From contig PUFA01000062.1 of the NCBI GenBank assembly GCA_003508835.1, positions 3,565,001 to 3,629,000 of the forward strand: a DNA stretch of 64,000 bases. The letters are read 5' to 3'. How positions within the stretch are numbered: the first letter of the stretch is position 1; each line of letters opens with the position of its first letter. Shown one piece after another: positions 12,390 to 23,060 of this stretch. Source of the stretch: Eonycteris spelaea (taxonomy: Eukaryota; Chordata; Mammalia; Chiroptera; Pteropodidae). Position numbers and translations under genes: made by a program. The notes below the pieces were generated by a model. It made no database searches. It was not told the origin of the DNA and saw only the letters and a list, made by a program, of their open reading frames with translations.

Positions 12390-12960
12390 TTTGTTCTTAT
12401 TCCATCAATGAGTACTTATTAAGTACTTACTAGTAGCCTTTCAGATAATAGAAAATTTAAACACAGCACCTATACTTCAACACTTTATAATCTTGCAAGT
12501 GAGGATAAATATCTCTAAATAACTATGCAAAATAAGATAACATATAAAGTATTATACAAGTTCAGATGAGAAAAGACATTTTTTCCTATCTAGAAGGATT
12601 AAGAAAAGTTTTAAAATTGACACAGCATTTGAGTTTAGCTTTGAATGATGAGTATAATTTAGAAACTCAGACATAGAAAAAAATACATCTCAATTGGTTA
12701 AAACAGCCGAAGCAAAGGCAAGGGAAGAAAAGCATATGTAAATAGTTCTTTAATTATACTAGAATTTCTAAGGTGAGCATTGGGAGATAAGATTCAGGAA
12801 GTGAATGAGAGCTATATCTTGGTGGACCCTTGAAGCTAGTTAAAAACAAATCTAGGTTTTATTTTAGACAATGAGAAGTTGTCAAAAATTTTTAAAAAGA
12901 AAGATTTTGGGGAATGAATCTTATAGAAAACTGTGCACTATCCATTAATGTTTGTTAGTT
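12390..12960 (-). mobile_element. L2 LINE 3' end, antisense, about 570 bp
   Basis: The plus strand follows the reverse complement of the L2 3' half in order. The tail-equivalent is 'atgagtacttattaagtactta'. Next come the region equivalent to 'gtgacatttgag' ('gacacagcatttgag', about 12619-12636) and the 'gcaaaggcaagggaa' block (about 12713-12727). The 'ggttttattttagacaatgag' block (12856-12875) comes last. It is strongly diverged, as expected for this Mesozoic-age family. Edges are approximate. Confidence 0.55.
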
Positions 12961-14442
12961 TGGGTATATATGCTGCTTATTACTGAATACATTTTTATTT
13001 TGTCTTTACATAGTTAGGCATATAATATAATAAAACTATATTTTATTTCTCACTATTAAAAAGGAATTTAAGATAACACAAATAGAAATGATATTGAAAT
13101 TTACAATCTCCTGTATTTATACAAAATGTTTGCTAAGCAAATGAATAGTACAAAGAAGATAGGGCGAGGCAGACAACTAGTGAGGAAATAAGAACATATG
13201 TTCAAGTATAGTTTTTGCTGTTCAACATAGGACTCTACACCCCTTGTGTAAAATGATGGTGCATGTGTGTGTGTGTGTCTTTCCAAGTTTGTTTGATTTT
13301 AAGATTTTAGAGAAATGTTTAGGCTTTGTAAGAGAGGATACCAATTTTAAGCATTCTCAAGTACTTCAGAATTACCAATTATTCATACGTTAAGAATCTG
13401 TCATTTAGAAACCATTTTATCCCTTCATCTGTTGAAGTCTACAGGAATCAGCCAGGTAATACTTCATTAATCCATATTCAATTAACAGTTTTTCAGAGTA
13501 AGTAACTATATACATCTAAAGAATTTACTGTAATTCACAACTGCCATTATTCAGGCTGGACCTCTCTGCGCTAGTCCATGTTAGTGTCTTTTACGGTTTT
13601 CTCTTAAAGGGAAAGTAACAGTTATTAATGTATAAGATACTCAAAGATTGAAAAAATGCCATAAAATTACTCTGACTTTTAGAGACCCAGGACTTTAGCC
13701 TTACATTTCTTAGAAAAATAAATGGGTCATTAAATACCATGATATTTATCTTAGCAGAAGCCACTGCTGAAAAAACAAAGGACAACTCCCAGATAGAGAT
13801 GTAAACCCCTAAACCCTTGATAATGAAGAAAAGAATGTCTGGGAATTTTGGCAGAAAGGACTGAACCTGTGGGACACTTGCCCAGCAACAACATGAAAAC
13901 TAAAAATAAGGGACAAAAAGTGAAAGATGTGACCTCTCCAAATTCAAAATTGTCCCTGCGCTCCAGAAGCCCAAATAAAACTGATGGAGAGCAAAACCTA
14001 AGTTTCTTATACTAGTAGAAAATAATAAAACAAAGAAGAAAATAGAAGCCGATGACTACCTCCCAAGAGGTGAAGCTACAAAACCCAGAAGATGGAGCTG
14101 AGAAATCTACATCTGGGGGCCAAGTCATGTCAGTAGAACGCATTTGAGATCTGGAAGACAGAGCACAATGCCCTTGCCAAAGAGAAAGCAAGGAAGAAAA
14201 GCGTGAAAACCCATGTGAGTGATCATAAAGGGAAAAAAAAGACTCAATGTGTTTGAGATCCAGAAAGGTTACAATCCATTCTAGAAAAAGGACTTTGGGA
14301 GAGTACATCCAAACAGAGTTACTCAAAGTGCCATGAGATGTGTCAAAAATATAAAAAAGAGTAACGACAATGTGTGCATCAAAAAAATAAGAACCAGAAG
14401 TCTTCGGACAATAAAGATATTTAGCTAGGAAGTTTAAAGGGT
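12961..14442. other. Unassigned DNA
   Basis: The block at about 13860-14440 is richer in GC and purines than its surroundings and may be an old element that I cannot name. The 150-codon minus-strand frame at 14012-14464 has no recognisable domain and runs through a poly-G tract into low-complexity termini, so it is not called as a gene. Confidence 0.35.
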
Positions 14443-14454
14443 GGGGGGGGGGGG
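14443..14454. repeat. Homopolymer G12 tract
   Basis: Twelve consecutive G bases follow 'aaagggt'. The length is likely unstable and error-prone. Confidence 0.95.
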
Positions 14455-14714
14455 CATAATACATTTAGTTTAGTGATAAGTTCTAGTATAATAGTTATAA
14501 ATTTAAAAGTGAATTCTGCCCATAATATCATCAGGGTATTTAAGAGAAAAAAGCTTAGAAAATTCTGGCTCTGAATAGTCTATTCAAAATCCCATGTGGA
14601 GATTATAAAAGGAAATGCAGGGTCTCATAAAGCGATAAAAATTTAAAACTTGATTGGGGAATGGGGTGCAAAGTGGAAGTTGGGGCCAAGGTAGGCCTTC
14701 AACTTTGTGAAATG

Positions 14715-14885
14715 AAGCCCTGAATTTTCCCACAGTCAGTCCCCATTACATTGGCACTAGCACTTGCATTGTAAATGTCTCTTTGGTTTTAACTGTGTCC
14801 TCCATGAGGACATGGAAGGCAGGGGTTTCTATCCTTGTATCCCAATAGAGGGCAGGCACTCAGGAAATGTTAATGAATAGATAAA
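14715..14885 (+). mobile_element. L2 LINE 3'-terminal fragment
   Basis: The order of blocks is that of the L2 3' end. A 'tgtcctccatgaggacatgg' segment is followed by 'aaggcaggggtttctatcct' and 'ttgtatccc'. A short tail 'ggcactcaggaaatgttaat' then runs into 'gaatagataaa'. Confidence 0.65.
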
Positions 14886-16232
14886 ATATAAGATTAATGA
14901 AGTTTAAAAAATATGTCTTTACAGTGGGGGGTCACATTTGGTTTATGTACTAGAGTTTATCATTATCTGCACAGGACAGCCCTGTCCTTGGTGTTCTCGT
15001 CACATAAAGGAATAAAAGTGGATGGCTTGTAAATCTCTTTAGAGCATACGGGTTACTATATTTAAGGGATGTAGTAACACTGTAACTATAGGACTGCAAT
15101 ATTGTTCTAAGCTTTTCATGTTTTCATGTCATTTATATTTTCTGATCTTTCTATGGGATCTGCTTCCACCTGTGCTTTTCTGACTGAATCTGTAGGCCTG
15201 ACTTAGTGCCCACTGTGCCAATTTGCACAGGAAGCAACACAAGCCCTCCTCCTAAAGAGTGGTCATTTGTGACAGTGTCAGAGCACAAGGGTCCTTCCAC
15301 TATAATTTCTTTCTTAGGAACCAATGTCTCCTACATCTCATTTTAAGCTTGGACTTCTCTATTCAGTTTCGGCTACATACATATATCTAATTACCTGTTA
15401 TCTCCATTTTCATGTTCCTCTTTGTTGTCTGGTTCCTCTGTATTTTGTGAATCATAAAATGAAACACCTTCCCTCCACCCATCTGTCTGGAATCTTCCCT
15501 ACTCATCTGATTGCCAAGTGGAGATGAGGCTGAGATATGAGAATGTGGCAATCCCCTAATGTGTGAACTGTAACAGCCATGTCGCTGTTGGTCTTCTCTT
15601 GAATCCTCTGTGTCTGGTGCGGAGCTACATTTATGTGAATATAAATGTTTTCTAAACACAAATATATATATATATATATATATTAAATATGATTACTTAA
15701 ATATGATTTTGAAGTGTGAATATAATCTATTAAACTTTATTTTCTTGAGTAGCTCCCTTTGGCAGAGTATACTAAATTCTTCCCTGACCTACTTGTGAAA
15801 TAAAGTATCTTTCAGAATCAGGTTGATGCATACCTTTTCCACCTTATTTTTCTACTTGGTTGGTAAATGTATGATCTGCACCCTTAAAAATACCTTTTGT
15901 GCCAGTATTAGAATGCTCTAAAATGGGGGGAAAATTAATTAATTATATTAAAAAGCCTATGAGTGACTATAGTTTCTCAGATTGGTAGATATAAGACTCA
16001 GTCACAACATCAGTAATGTTTTTAAATTTAAAAGGCATTTACAATATTTTTGGAATTTTGTTTTAAAATAGCCTGTCAGTATTTGGTACAACCATTCCTA
16101 AATTCTCTAAAATATCTACAAAGACAAAGAAAAAATGTGAAAGTTTATAATTTAATAAAGTAGAGTGGAATATCTACTTAATGTGAACACTTAGAATTAT
16201 CCCTAACTACAAGGTCCTCTCAATTAGAGTAG
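14886..16232. other. Unassigned DNA with a (TA)n tract
   Basis: No gene or named repeat is supported. A (TA)n microsatellite lies at about 15662-15683. The frames at 15324-15527, 15387-15659 and 15610-15798 overlap on opposite strands and show no domain. Confidence 0.4.
15662..15683. repeat. (TA)n microsatellite
   Basis: About 11 TA units sit in AT-rich flanks. Confidence 0.9.
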
Positions 16233-16402
16233 CAGTTCTCAACTAGGGAAAATTTTGCTGCCCCTTCCTCCCCGTTACCAAACTGGGAACATCTGACAAT
16301 GTCTGTTGATATTATTTTGCCACAATTTGGGGAGTTGGGTAGGTATGTTATTGGCATCTAGTGAATAGAGGATAGAGATGTCAATAAACATCCTACAATA
16401 CT
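16233..16402 (+). mobile_element. MER5A-type hAT DNA transposon (non-autonomous)
   Basis: The 5' end 'agttctcaactagggaaa' matches the family's inverted-repeat start. It is followed by 'attttgctgcccc', 'acatctgacaatgtctgttg', 'ggcatctagtgaatagagga' and 'aaacatcctacaatac' in the order of MER5A. The 3' third, including the second terminal inverted repeat, is missing. The family is a deletion derivative mobilised by Charlie-type hAT transposases long ago and is now inert. Confidence 0.85.
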
Positions 16403-16789
16403 TTTGAGCTCTATCACAATTCAGCTGTTTGAACTGAACTATTCCATAGTTGAACTGTTTCAAAATTGATCTGTTTTTGTTGAATAAAGTCTCTCTTTTT
16501 ACTGCACCCTAAGTCTGGACTCAGACTGAATTGGTGGTGATGACCTTCAGTTGATAAGTTACGCCATCTACAAAAAAGGAAAAATAGTAGGATCTATGAC
16601 AATAGATGATATCAGGATTAAGAAACATATGATAATCAGAACTCTATATCATGTAGTAAATGTTGTATAATGATTTTATTAATTTTATTATATATTATTA
16701 AATGAGCATATTATTTTTGTTAGAACAGCTCTGTGCAAATAAAATGTAAAACTTAAAATGGTTAAATTCCTAGAACATATAATTTTCAG

Positions 16790-17347
16790 AGCAAAATTTT
16801 AAAAATTTACAAAATTTACCAACTGTTAAAGAAAAAGCATTAATAGTAAAAACCTTCCCATAAAGAACATGCAGATTCAGATGATTTCACCAATCAAGTC
16901 AACAAAATGTTCATTGATCAAATTAATCCAATCTTACATAAAATATTCCAGTTACAGAAAAATGGAAACTCCCCTTATTCTTTTTATGAATTTAGTCTAA
17001 TGTTTATAATGAAAACTTATATGGCTAGCACAAACAAAATTAGAAACTGTAGTCACTTTGAAACAAATGAAAAAAACCTAAACAAAAATAAACAAATAGA
17101 GTCCACCATTATTTAAAAATAATAATAAATCATGACCAAAGTGGAGTTACTTCAGATAGGCAAGTGGTTAACAACAAAAAATTATCAAACACAATGCACC
17201 ATAACAGTTGAAAATGGTGAAAATTTCATTTTCTCAATGAAGACCAATTGTTTTGCAAAATAGAACATCTATTTTAACATGTATTTTGTATTCAGCAAAC
17301 AAGCAACACAAGGAGATGTCCTTATCCCTGTAAATAGGATCTACAAT
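16790..17347 (+). mobile_element. Old L1 ORF2 relic, reverse-transcriptase region (segment 1)
   Basis: The sequence follows the L1 ORF2 reverse-transcriptase coding region. It runs from the block equivalent to 'gcttcactgg..aattctacc' (about 16880-16930), through the 'aaactccccttattctttttatg' block (about 16967-16988), to the 'catgaccaaagtggagttac' block (about 17132-17151), which in L1 precedes the FADD-motif region. Many substitutions and stops are present and no functional protein is encoded. The L1 text resumes on the far side of an inserted LTR at about 17736. Strand and order show that the three ORF2 pieces (16790-17347, 17736-18069, 18504-19440) were once one element. Confidence 0.65.
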
Positions 17348-17730
17348 TGTTGCAGAAAAATCAGACCAGTGAGAAACCAAACACCACTCAGAGAGTTGGA
17401 GAATTCAGGTTAATTATGCCAGTGGTCCCAGAACTAGCGCTCTGAAGATCTGGGGCCCAAGCACAGGAGTAACCTTACTTCTATAGGGCTTAACAAGCAA
17501 AGGCAATACATCTGTTACCTAGACAGAACAAGCAAAGGGAGGGTGAGTCTTCAGTTGATCTAGAGGTCACCCTGCTCTTCTGCCTATGTGGCAAGTGTGT
17601 CTACAGAAGCAGAACAAAGAGCTGATTATGAGGTTAGCTGTTTGAGTGGAAAATTCCTCTTCACAAGAAAATTTGAACAAGCAGAGAGAAATTAGTTGGA
17701 AAGGTTGAAACTATTACTCTTACTAGAACA
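17348..17730 (-). mobile_element. Solo LTR (ERV1-like) inserted in old L1 ORF2
   Basis: A 383-bp unit of different composition interrupts the L1 reading order. On the plus strand it begins 'tgttgcag' and ends 'tactagaaca', giving TGTT/AACA termini as in retroviral LTRs. The flanking five bases are 'acaat' on the left and 'acaag' on the right, a near-perfect target duplication (4 of 5). Read on the minus strand there is a TATA-like 'ctatagaa' and a decayed polyadenylation signal before the 3' end. No internal retroviral genes are attached, so it is a solo LTR. The class assignment is inferred from length and layout. Confidence 0.5.
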
Positions 17731-17735
17731 ACAAG

Positions 17736-18069
17736 AAGAGAATAAATGCTATTGGCCCTTCAATTCAAGTCTTAGTGTAAAAAGGCATGAAAAAAATTAA
17801 ATATTTAAAAATTACGTAGGTTAAGACAAAACTGCTTATACAAAAACTTAATATCAACAAAGTTGCTATCACAAAGCAATATACAAAAAGCTATTTTAAT
17901 ATATAAACCACAAAGGATTATAAAATGCACCAAAAAGAATAGAATACTTAAGAAAAATAATCTAATAAAAGTATGAGATTTTTAAAGGAAATTATAAAAA
18001 AGTAAACATACTTAAGTAAATAAGAAAAGACTCTATGTTCTTAAAATGTAAGTCTTGATATTGTAGTTG
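17736..18069 (+). mobile_element. Old L1 ORF2 relic (segment 2)
   Basis: L1 ORF2 sequence resumes after the LTR, including the block equivalent to 'ccaaaaagaataaaatactta' (about 17929-17950). It reaches the position where a younger L1 inserted. It is heavily diverged. Confidence 0.6.
18059..18069. repeat. Left target-site duplication of the L1 insert (tattgtagttg)
   Basis: The 11-base word recurs exactly at 18504-18514, immediately after the insert's A-rich tail. Confidence 0.85.
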
Positions 18070-18503
18070 CAAATGACAGTATTTCATCTTTTCTTATAAT
18101 GGAGTAATTGTCCATTGTATAAATGCACCACATAGATAGATCTTGAGATAATTATGCTAAGAGAAATAAGTCAGACAGAGAAAGTGGAAAACCACACGCT
18201 ATCATTCATAAGTGGGATATAAATCTAAAAGCAACAAATAGTTGTGACAAACAAACAGAGACTCAGAGACATGGACAGTGGATTAGTGGTTACCAGAGGG
18301 AAGGGGAGATGTGAGAGGTAGATAGGGATAAAAAGGGTCAAATGTTTGATGATGGAAGTAAATCTAACTGGGAGGTAGAGACATGATGCAATATATATAT
18401 AACATACAATTCAATTGTACACTTGAAATTTATTGCATTTTGTTGATCAATGTCACCCCAATAATTTTTAATAAAAAATAAAATAAAATTAACCAAAAAA
18501 AAG
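18070..18503 (+). mobile_element. 5'-truncated L1 3' end with a twin-priming inversion
   Basis: Bases 18070 to about 18133 read as the antisense of an L1 3' UTR segment ('caaatgacagtatttcatc', 'ggagtaattgtccattgtat', 'aaatgcaccacat'). From about 18134 the sense strand follows ('gatcttgagataattatgct', 'gaaataagtcagacagagaa'), ending in 'caccccaataatttttaata' and an A-rich tail. In the parent L1 the inverted and sense pieces are adjacent, the layout expected from twin priming during target-primed reverse transcription. The flanking 11-bp duplication fixes the insertion limits. It lies inside the older L1 ORF2, so it is the younger event. Confidence 0.85.
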
Positions 18504-19440
18504 TATTGTAGTTGTCATGCCTTTCCTAAGTTAGATCATCAATTCATGAACAATAACAGTCTTATTAGGTTTGTTTGATTATATTTATAGTATTTGTTTA
18601 TACTATTTGGCAAGCAGAGTAATTTATTTATATGGAAAAATAAAGAGACAAGAATAGTTAAGATATTAACTAGGTTGAATGGTATGGGGGCTGCCTTGCC
18701 ACATATAAAAAAATATTATAAAGCTCTGATAGCAAAAAATATGGTATTGGTGCCTTAAAAAAGAAATCTATAAAGAGAACTAAATAGAAAGCCTGCTACA
18801 TGAAAACATTAAATGGTAGGGCTGGCATTGCAGAACATTTGAAAAAGGATGAACAGCACACTAAATGGTGCTGAAACAATTAATTAGCTGTTCAGCCATA
18901 TTTAACACTGACTTCATGAAAAAAATTGAGTTTTACCTCATGCTATACATAGATCGGTACCAGATGAAAGATTAAGCTACAAAACTAGAAAAAAATAAGA
19001 AAATATTTTTGTGACTTTGAGAGTAGAGAAGGACTTTATGACTTTACAAAAAGTCATAAACCATAAAAAAAAACACTGATAATTCAGGTCTATTAAATTT
19101 AAGACTTACTGTCACTAAAAGATTTGTAAAGAAAACGGTAGTGGTGTTTGAGGGTTGGGAAAGGTACAAATCACAAATTGAAAAAAGATATGAACTTTTG
19201 AATTCAATAAGATTTAGTATCCTGATAATTTAAACAATGGCATGAATCAAACAGAATAACAAATATAAACAAATAGAAAAATAAGCAAAAGAAGTGAATA
19301 AGAATTTTACAGAAAAAAATCTGCAAATGTCCCAGGAACAGATGAGAAGGTGCTCACTTTTATCTGTAAATAAGACACTGTGAGGATGAAGAGAAAGGGA
19401 GAGTTGCCTGGGGTTGATTTTTTTTTTTTTAATTACAAAT
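18504..19440 (+). mobile_element. Old L1 ORF2 relic, C-terminal region (segment 3)
   Basis: The sequence resumes at the same ORF2 point that the left flank had reached. It continues through blocks equivalent to 'atggtattggtgcc' (18741-18754), 'aaatggtgctgaaacaatta' (18863-18882), 'gaagtgaataagaattttac' (19291-19310) and 'gagaaggtgctcacttttat' (19344-19363). The order is that of the L1 ORF2 3' part. It ends at about 19440 next to a T-rich tract. Numerous stops are present. Confidence 0.65.
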
Positions 19441-19979
19441 TTTGCCACAAAAGAAATCAATTCAGACAGTTATGACCTTGGGACTTGAGGCCCTTAAGTA
19501 TTTCAGGAGAAAGTGAGAAATTAAGGAAGAGAAGAGAAACATCTTGGAGCAATTGAAATAGCAAAGAAAAGTTCTTATGACCACTAGAGAGCCCCTCATT
19601 TGAGTATCAATTACTTTTTGTTACTATATGGATTGATTACAAATAGAAGTTAAATTTTGTAAGCTAAGGGACTACAAAGTTGTTATACCTATAATTCTTT
19701 CATTTTATACTATTCATTGACATTCTCTAAATCTTCTCCTTCTATTTGACCAATGACCAATTTTAGTTTCCTACTCAATAATCTTCATGAAAATATCCCT
19801 TACAATGAATTCTACAGGCTTAGCCAATCTCTCTCAGCTAATATACTACACATTCCTTCAACGTACAAAATCTCCACAGAGATTTTCTATGCTTCTCAAG
19901 GTCACATCTTGGATTTCTGTGTAAAGACCTCATACCTGAAATACTTTTGATGTCTATTCCTATATCTCTTTCAGTTCAT
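19441..19979. other. Unassigned DNA
   Basis: No gene. The part from about 19690 to 19960 is pyrimidine-rich and may be a decayed L2 segment, but I cannot align it convincingly. Confidence 0.3.
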
Positions 19980-20310
19980 TCATTTAATCATTTGTTGATC
20001 ATTTCCCAAATATGTATTCTAGGATAAAGGAAGCAGTTAGATAAGACCACCTTCATAGACCTATAACATAGAGCTTCATAGAGCTTATAACATAGCTGGA
20101 AAGACAAAGAATTATATCAACGATAATAGTAGTGTGATGAGTGAAAGAGTAAAGATACCCCAAGGTTCTGTGGCATCATAGTCTCCTAAACTAGACTTAG
20201 CAGTCAAGGAAGATGTCCTGAGTTTTGTAGAGAAGATGGTGCTTGTGATGGGATTTAACGTCCGATCAGAAAATGAATTGGATACAAGTGGCAAAAACTT
20301 GAAACGAACT
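19980..20310 (-). mobile_element. L2 LINE 3' end, antisense (part 1)
   Basis: The plus strand follows the reverse complement of the L2 end. It has 'cattcatttaatcatttgtt', a degenerate 'cttcatagagcttataacat' section, then 'ggaagatgtcctgag' as the equivalent of the 'ggaaggcctccctgag' block. The reading appears to resume at about 20905. Confidence 0.5.
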
Positions 20311-20433
20311 CTGGTTAAGTAAGAAGGGAACTATGTTGGCCCAGATGAAGGACAAATCCAAGGGTAAAACTCACTTTCAGTGAAATAATATAACAAAAAT
20401 GTGTCCTTTTCCATACTTTTGTTTTCTTCCTTT

Positions 20434-20487
20434 TGCTGTTGTTGTTGTTGCTGCTGCTGCTGCTGCTGCTGTTGTTGTTGTTGTTGA
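20434..20487. repeat. CTG/TTG trinucleotide repeat (CAG/CAA on minus)
   Basis: Eighteen in-phase triplets, seven of them consecutive CTG, are flanked by TTG units on both sides. The minus strand reads as CAG/CAA and would give 18 glutamines, but the frame (20331-20516) has no other coding support. Confidence 0.95.
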
Positions 20488-20845
20488 CTTACTTTTTCAG
20501 GCAAGATCTTTCTCATGCAGCAAAATGGACAACAGCAGCCCAGGCTTCCCTCCTAGCTAATCATCAATCCCAGAGGGAAGATCATGCTTTATTTTCAATC
20601 AACCTAGCAAAAGCCCTAAACTTGATGCTTACTGGTATGAATCGAATGAATATCCATTTCTTATCTACTCACCACAAGAAAGGAATATGAAGCTTGGAGC
20701 AAATGTTCACACTTAGCTTTTGGGTGGGATGTATATGAAAGACTAGATTTAACCACACCTGGGTCACATGGATAAAGTAATAGTGGCATTATTTCCCAAA
20801 GGAAAATCATAGTTTGTTTCCAGAGAGGAATGGATGGATGCTGGA

Positions 20846-20882
20846 CATCAAACAAAACAAAACAAAAAAACAAAACAAAACA
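20846..20882. repeat. (AAAAC)n low-complexity run
   Basis: Repeated 'aaaac' units ending in 'cagacaacag'. Confidence 0.9.
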
Positions 20883-20905
20883 GACAACAGATATCCACTG
20901 TGGAG

Positions 20906-21075
20906 GAAGATAAGAAGGACATTCTAGGCAAAGAAATAAGCACGTAAAAATAATGCAAATAGGAAATTGCATAATTTGGGAGAGCAATAGTAGCTAAAAG
21001 TGTTTGGGACAAAGATTATGAAGTGGTATCAGAGTTTAGCAGGATTGTTGGTAGAAATACCTGAAAAAGTTGCCT
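20906..21075 (-). mobile_element. L2 LINE 3' end, antisense (part 2)
   Basis: The block beginning 'aaggacattctaggcaaaga' is the equivalent of the L2 reverse-complement phrase around 'gcattccaggcagagg'. It continues in the same order as the part ending at 20310, so the two look like one L2 copy split by an insertion. Confidence 0.45.
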
Positions 21076-21556
21076 ATTGTGAATATCTAATCCTTTCTCC
21101 ATATCTGGCCATGAGTACTGATTGAGAACTGCCTAGCTTTGTAACATGGTGTACAACCTAGTTTCTAGTTCAAGGAAATGATGTGAAAGCTGCTTCAACT
21201 TTGCTACTCTTCAGGAATGCACAGAGAGGCACTACTATTGCTCACCTGTAATTTAAATTGTGAGACTAGAATTATTTCCACCAAAGACCTCAATATAGAA
21301 AATGTAATAAAGTATTCTAGTTATTTAAAAATAGTCTATAATTTTTTTCTTCGTTTGGCTTTTGGAAAAGCAACATATGCTGCTTTCTAAATCTCGTATT
21401 TGTAAACCTACCATACATAATCTATTCGAGATTGATGCTTCATAATCTTCAAATCCTTTCTGAGTCTTTTTCAGGCTTGGTCATCATTTGCCTTATAATG
21501 CAGTCATGTCTATATATTCTGTTGTGGGTCATAACCATTAAGAGGACAAGATAAAT

Positions 21557-21592
<36 letters not shown>

Positions 21593-22879
21593 AATTTAAT
21601 TGTGTATTTTTGCAAAATATACTAATTTACTTGGCCACAATCTACCCTCAATGCCTTTTGTTAGGTTTGGTTATATTGAATTTCATCCTTCAAAAATTTT
21701 TTGAAGTAAATTGTCGTTATAAAGCCTGATGTAACGTCATTCAGACTCCCACATTGTAGTAATGATTGTGTCATTCTCTTTTTATTTATTTTTTCTTATC
21801 TGCACATAATTATTCACTTTTAAAATACTATAAGAAACTTGAGATCATGTAATATAGGACTGAAGAGAAAGATAGTCACTAAAAATATCAATACATTTTT
21901 AAAAAGTGTGAGAGAAATGACAGAAAATACTTCTACAAATTTGCAGCCACAGGAAAAATTAAAAAATAAAACTATAAGAAAAATAAACCATAATAAAGAA
22001 AAATAAAATTCTGATAGCATCATCCTACAGAGTTATGATTCATATTGTAAAGTTTAGAAAACTTTTATTTTTATCATCATGATAAACCTGTAGCTAAAAC
22101 AATAATTTGAAATTCAGAAATAGTTGAGTTTTTTCTCTTTGTAGCACCAAAACTTTGAAAACTGAAATCTACTGTCATAATATTTTATTTAAAATGTTAA
22201 CAGATTTCCTTGCCTGTAAAAATGAATCATGGAGTTTCATTTTATATTGGACTTCCTTGTAAGGTAAAAGTTATAAGACAAAATTTAATATAGTCAAAAT
22301 TATTCTTGAAACTCCATTAAATTGAAGGTAAAGTGCAGTATAATGGCCAAAATTATATTCCTATCAGAAAGTAACTTACTATCTCTTCATTATGTCGAGA
22401 CAGTCAGTTTGAAGTGGCTTCTAGGTTCTTTGACTTGTATTTAAGGTTTATGACATATAAAAACAAAACAAAACAAATAAAAACCTCAAAATCCATCATG
22501 AGAAACTCATACTGCAAGAGACACAAGGACATAGGACAAATATAACTCACTGAAGAAATGGCAAATTTATCTCTTTTATCTAACCTTTACTCTTGGATAT
22601 AAGTTCATTTAGTAGAATGTCAGGTAGTATAACCTACATTCTTTCAAGTTTACCTTTATCTATATATTTGTATTTTTCTCTCAAAACCAGATAATTAAAT
22701 TCATGATAGTGCACACATAATGAGAAACCATATATAACAAAATAATTTAATATTTTCTTGATTATCCAGACAAAGTCACAGTTATAAAGAACAAATAAAT
22801 ATTTTGTACCTTGGGACTTACTCCTTGACACTCTCTTTTCTTTATCCATGCTTTCTCTTTGGTAACTTCAGACAATTTT
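21076..22879. other. Unassigned DNA with a (GT)16 tract
   Basis: No gene or named repeat is supported apart from the (GT)n microsatellite at 21559-21590. Confidence 0.4.
21559..21590. repeat. (GT)16 microsatellite
   Basis: Sixteen uninterrupted GT units. Confidence 0.97.
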
Positions 22880-23060
22880 TCCTTCTCTATGTTATTTAGC
22901 TTTAACTCTGTCCTTCCAGGGTCAGGAAAAAAAGAATTGGGAAATCCATTTTTGACTCTATTTTTCCTTCACATCACAGATTCAATTTCTTAAGAAATCC
23001 CAAGGGCCCAACCATCACAACCCAACTTTTCACCATCTCTACAGTTACCAATCTGGTCCA
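22880..23060 (+). mobile_element. L2 LINE fragment, highly diverged
   Basis: The segment 'cttttcaccatctctacagt' followed by 'taccaatctggtcca' matches the order of an L2 3' section. The preceding 100 bases are consistent with it but weaker. Confidence 0.4.

Larger units (their letters stand above)
20320..20905. mobile_element. Interspersed repeat of uncertain family inserted in the L2 copy
   Basis: This block has different text from the flanking L2 and contains phrases seen in a common mammalian repeat: 'gcagcaaaatggacaacagc' near 20517, 'cctgggtcacatgg' near 20758, 'cccaaaggaaaatcat' near 20796 and 'ggatggatgctgg' near 20830. I recognise the repeat but cannot name the family with confidence. 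It carries the CTG/TTG tract and an (AAAAC)n run. Confidence 0.45.

Noticed and set aside
14012..14464. 150-codon minus-strand frame
   Set aside because: No domain, begins next to a poly-G tract, and composition is not codon-like. Could be part of an unnamed old repeat.
20331..20516. Minus-strand frame with 18 glutamines
   Set aside because: It is the translated CAG/CAA microsatellite inside an interspersed repeat; the flanking residues show no domain.
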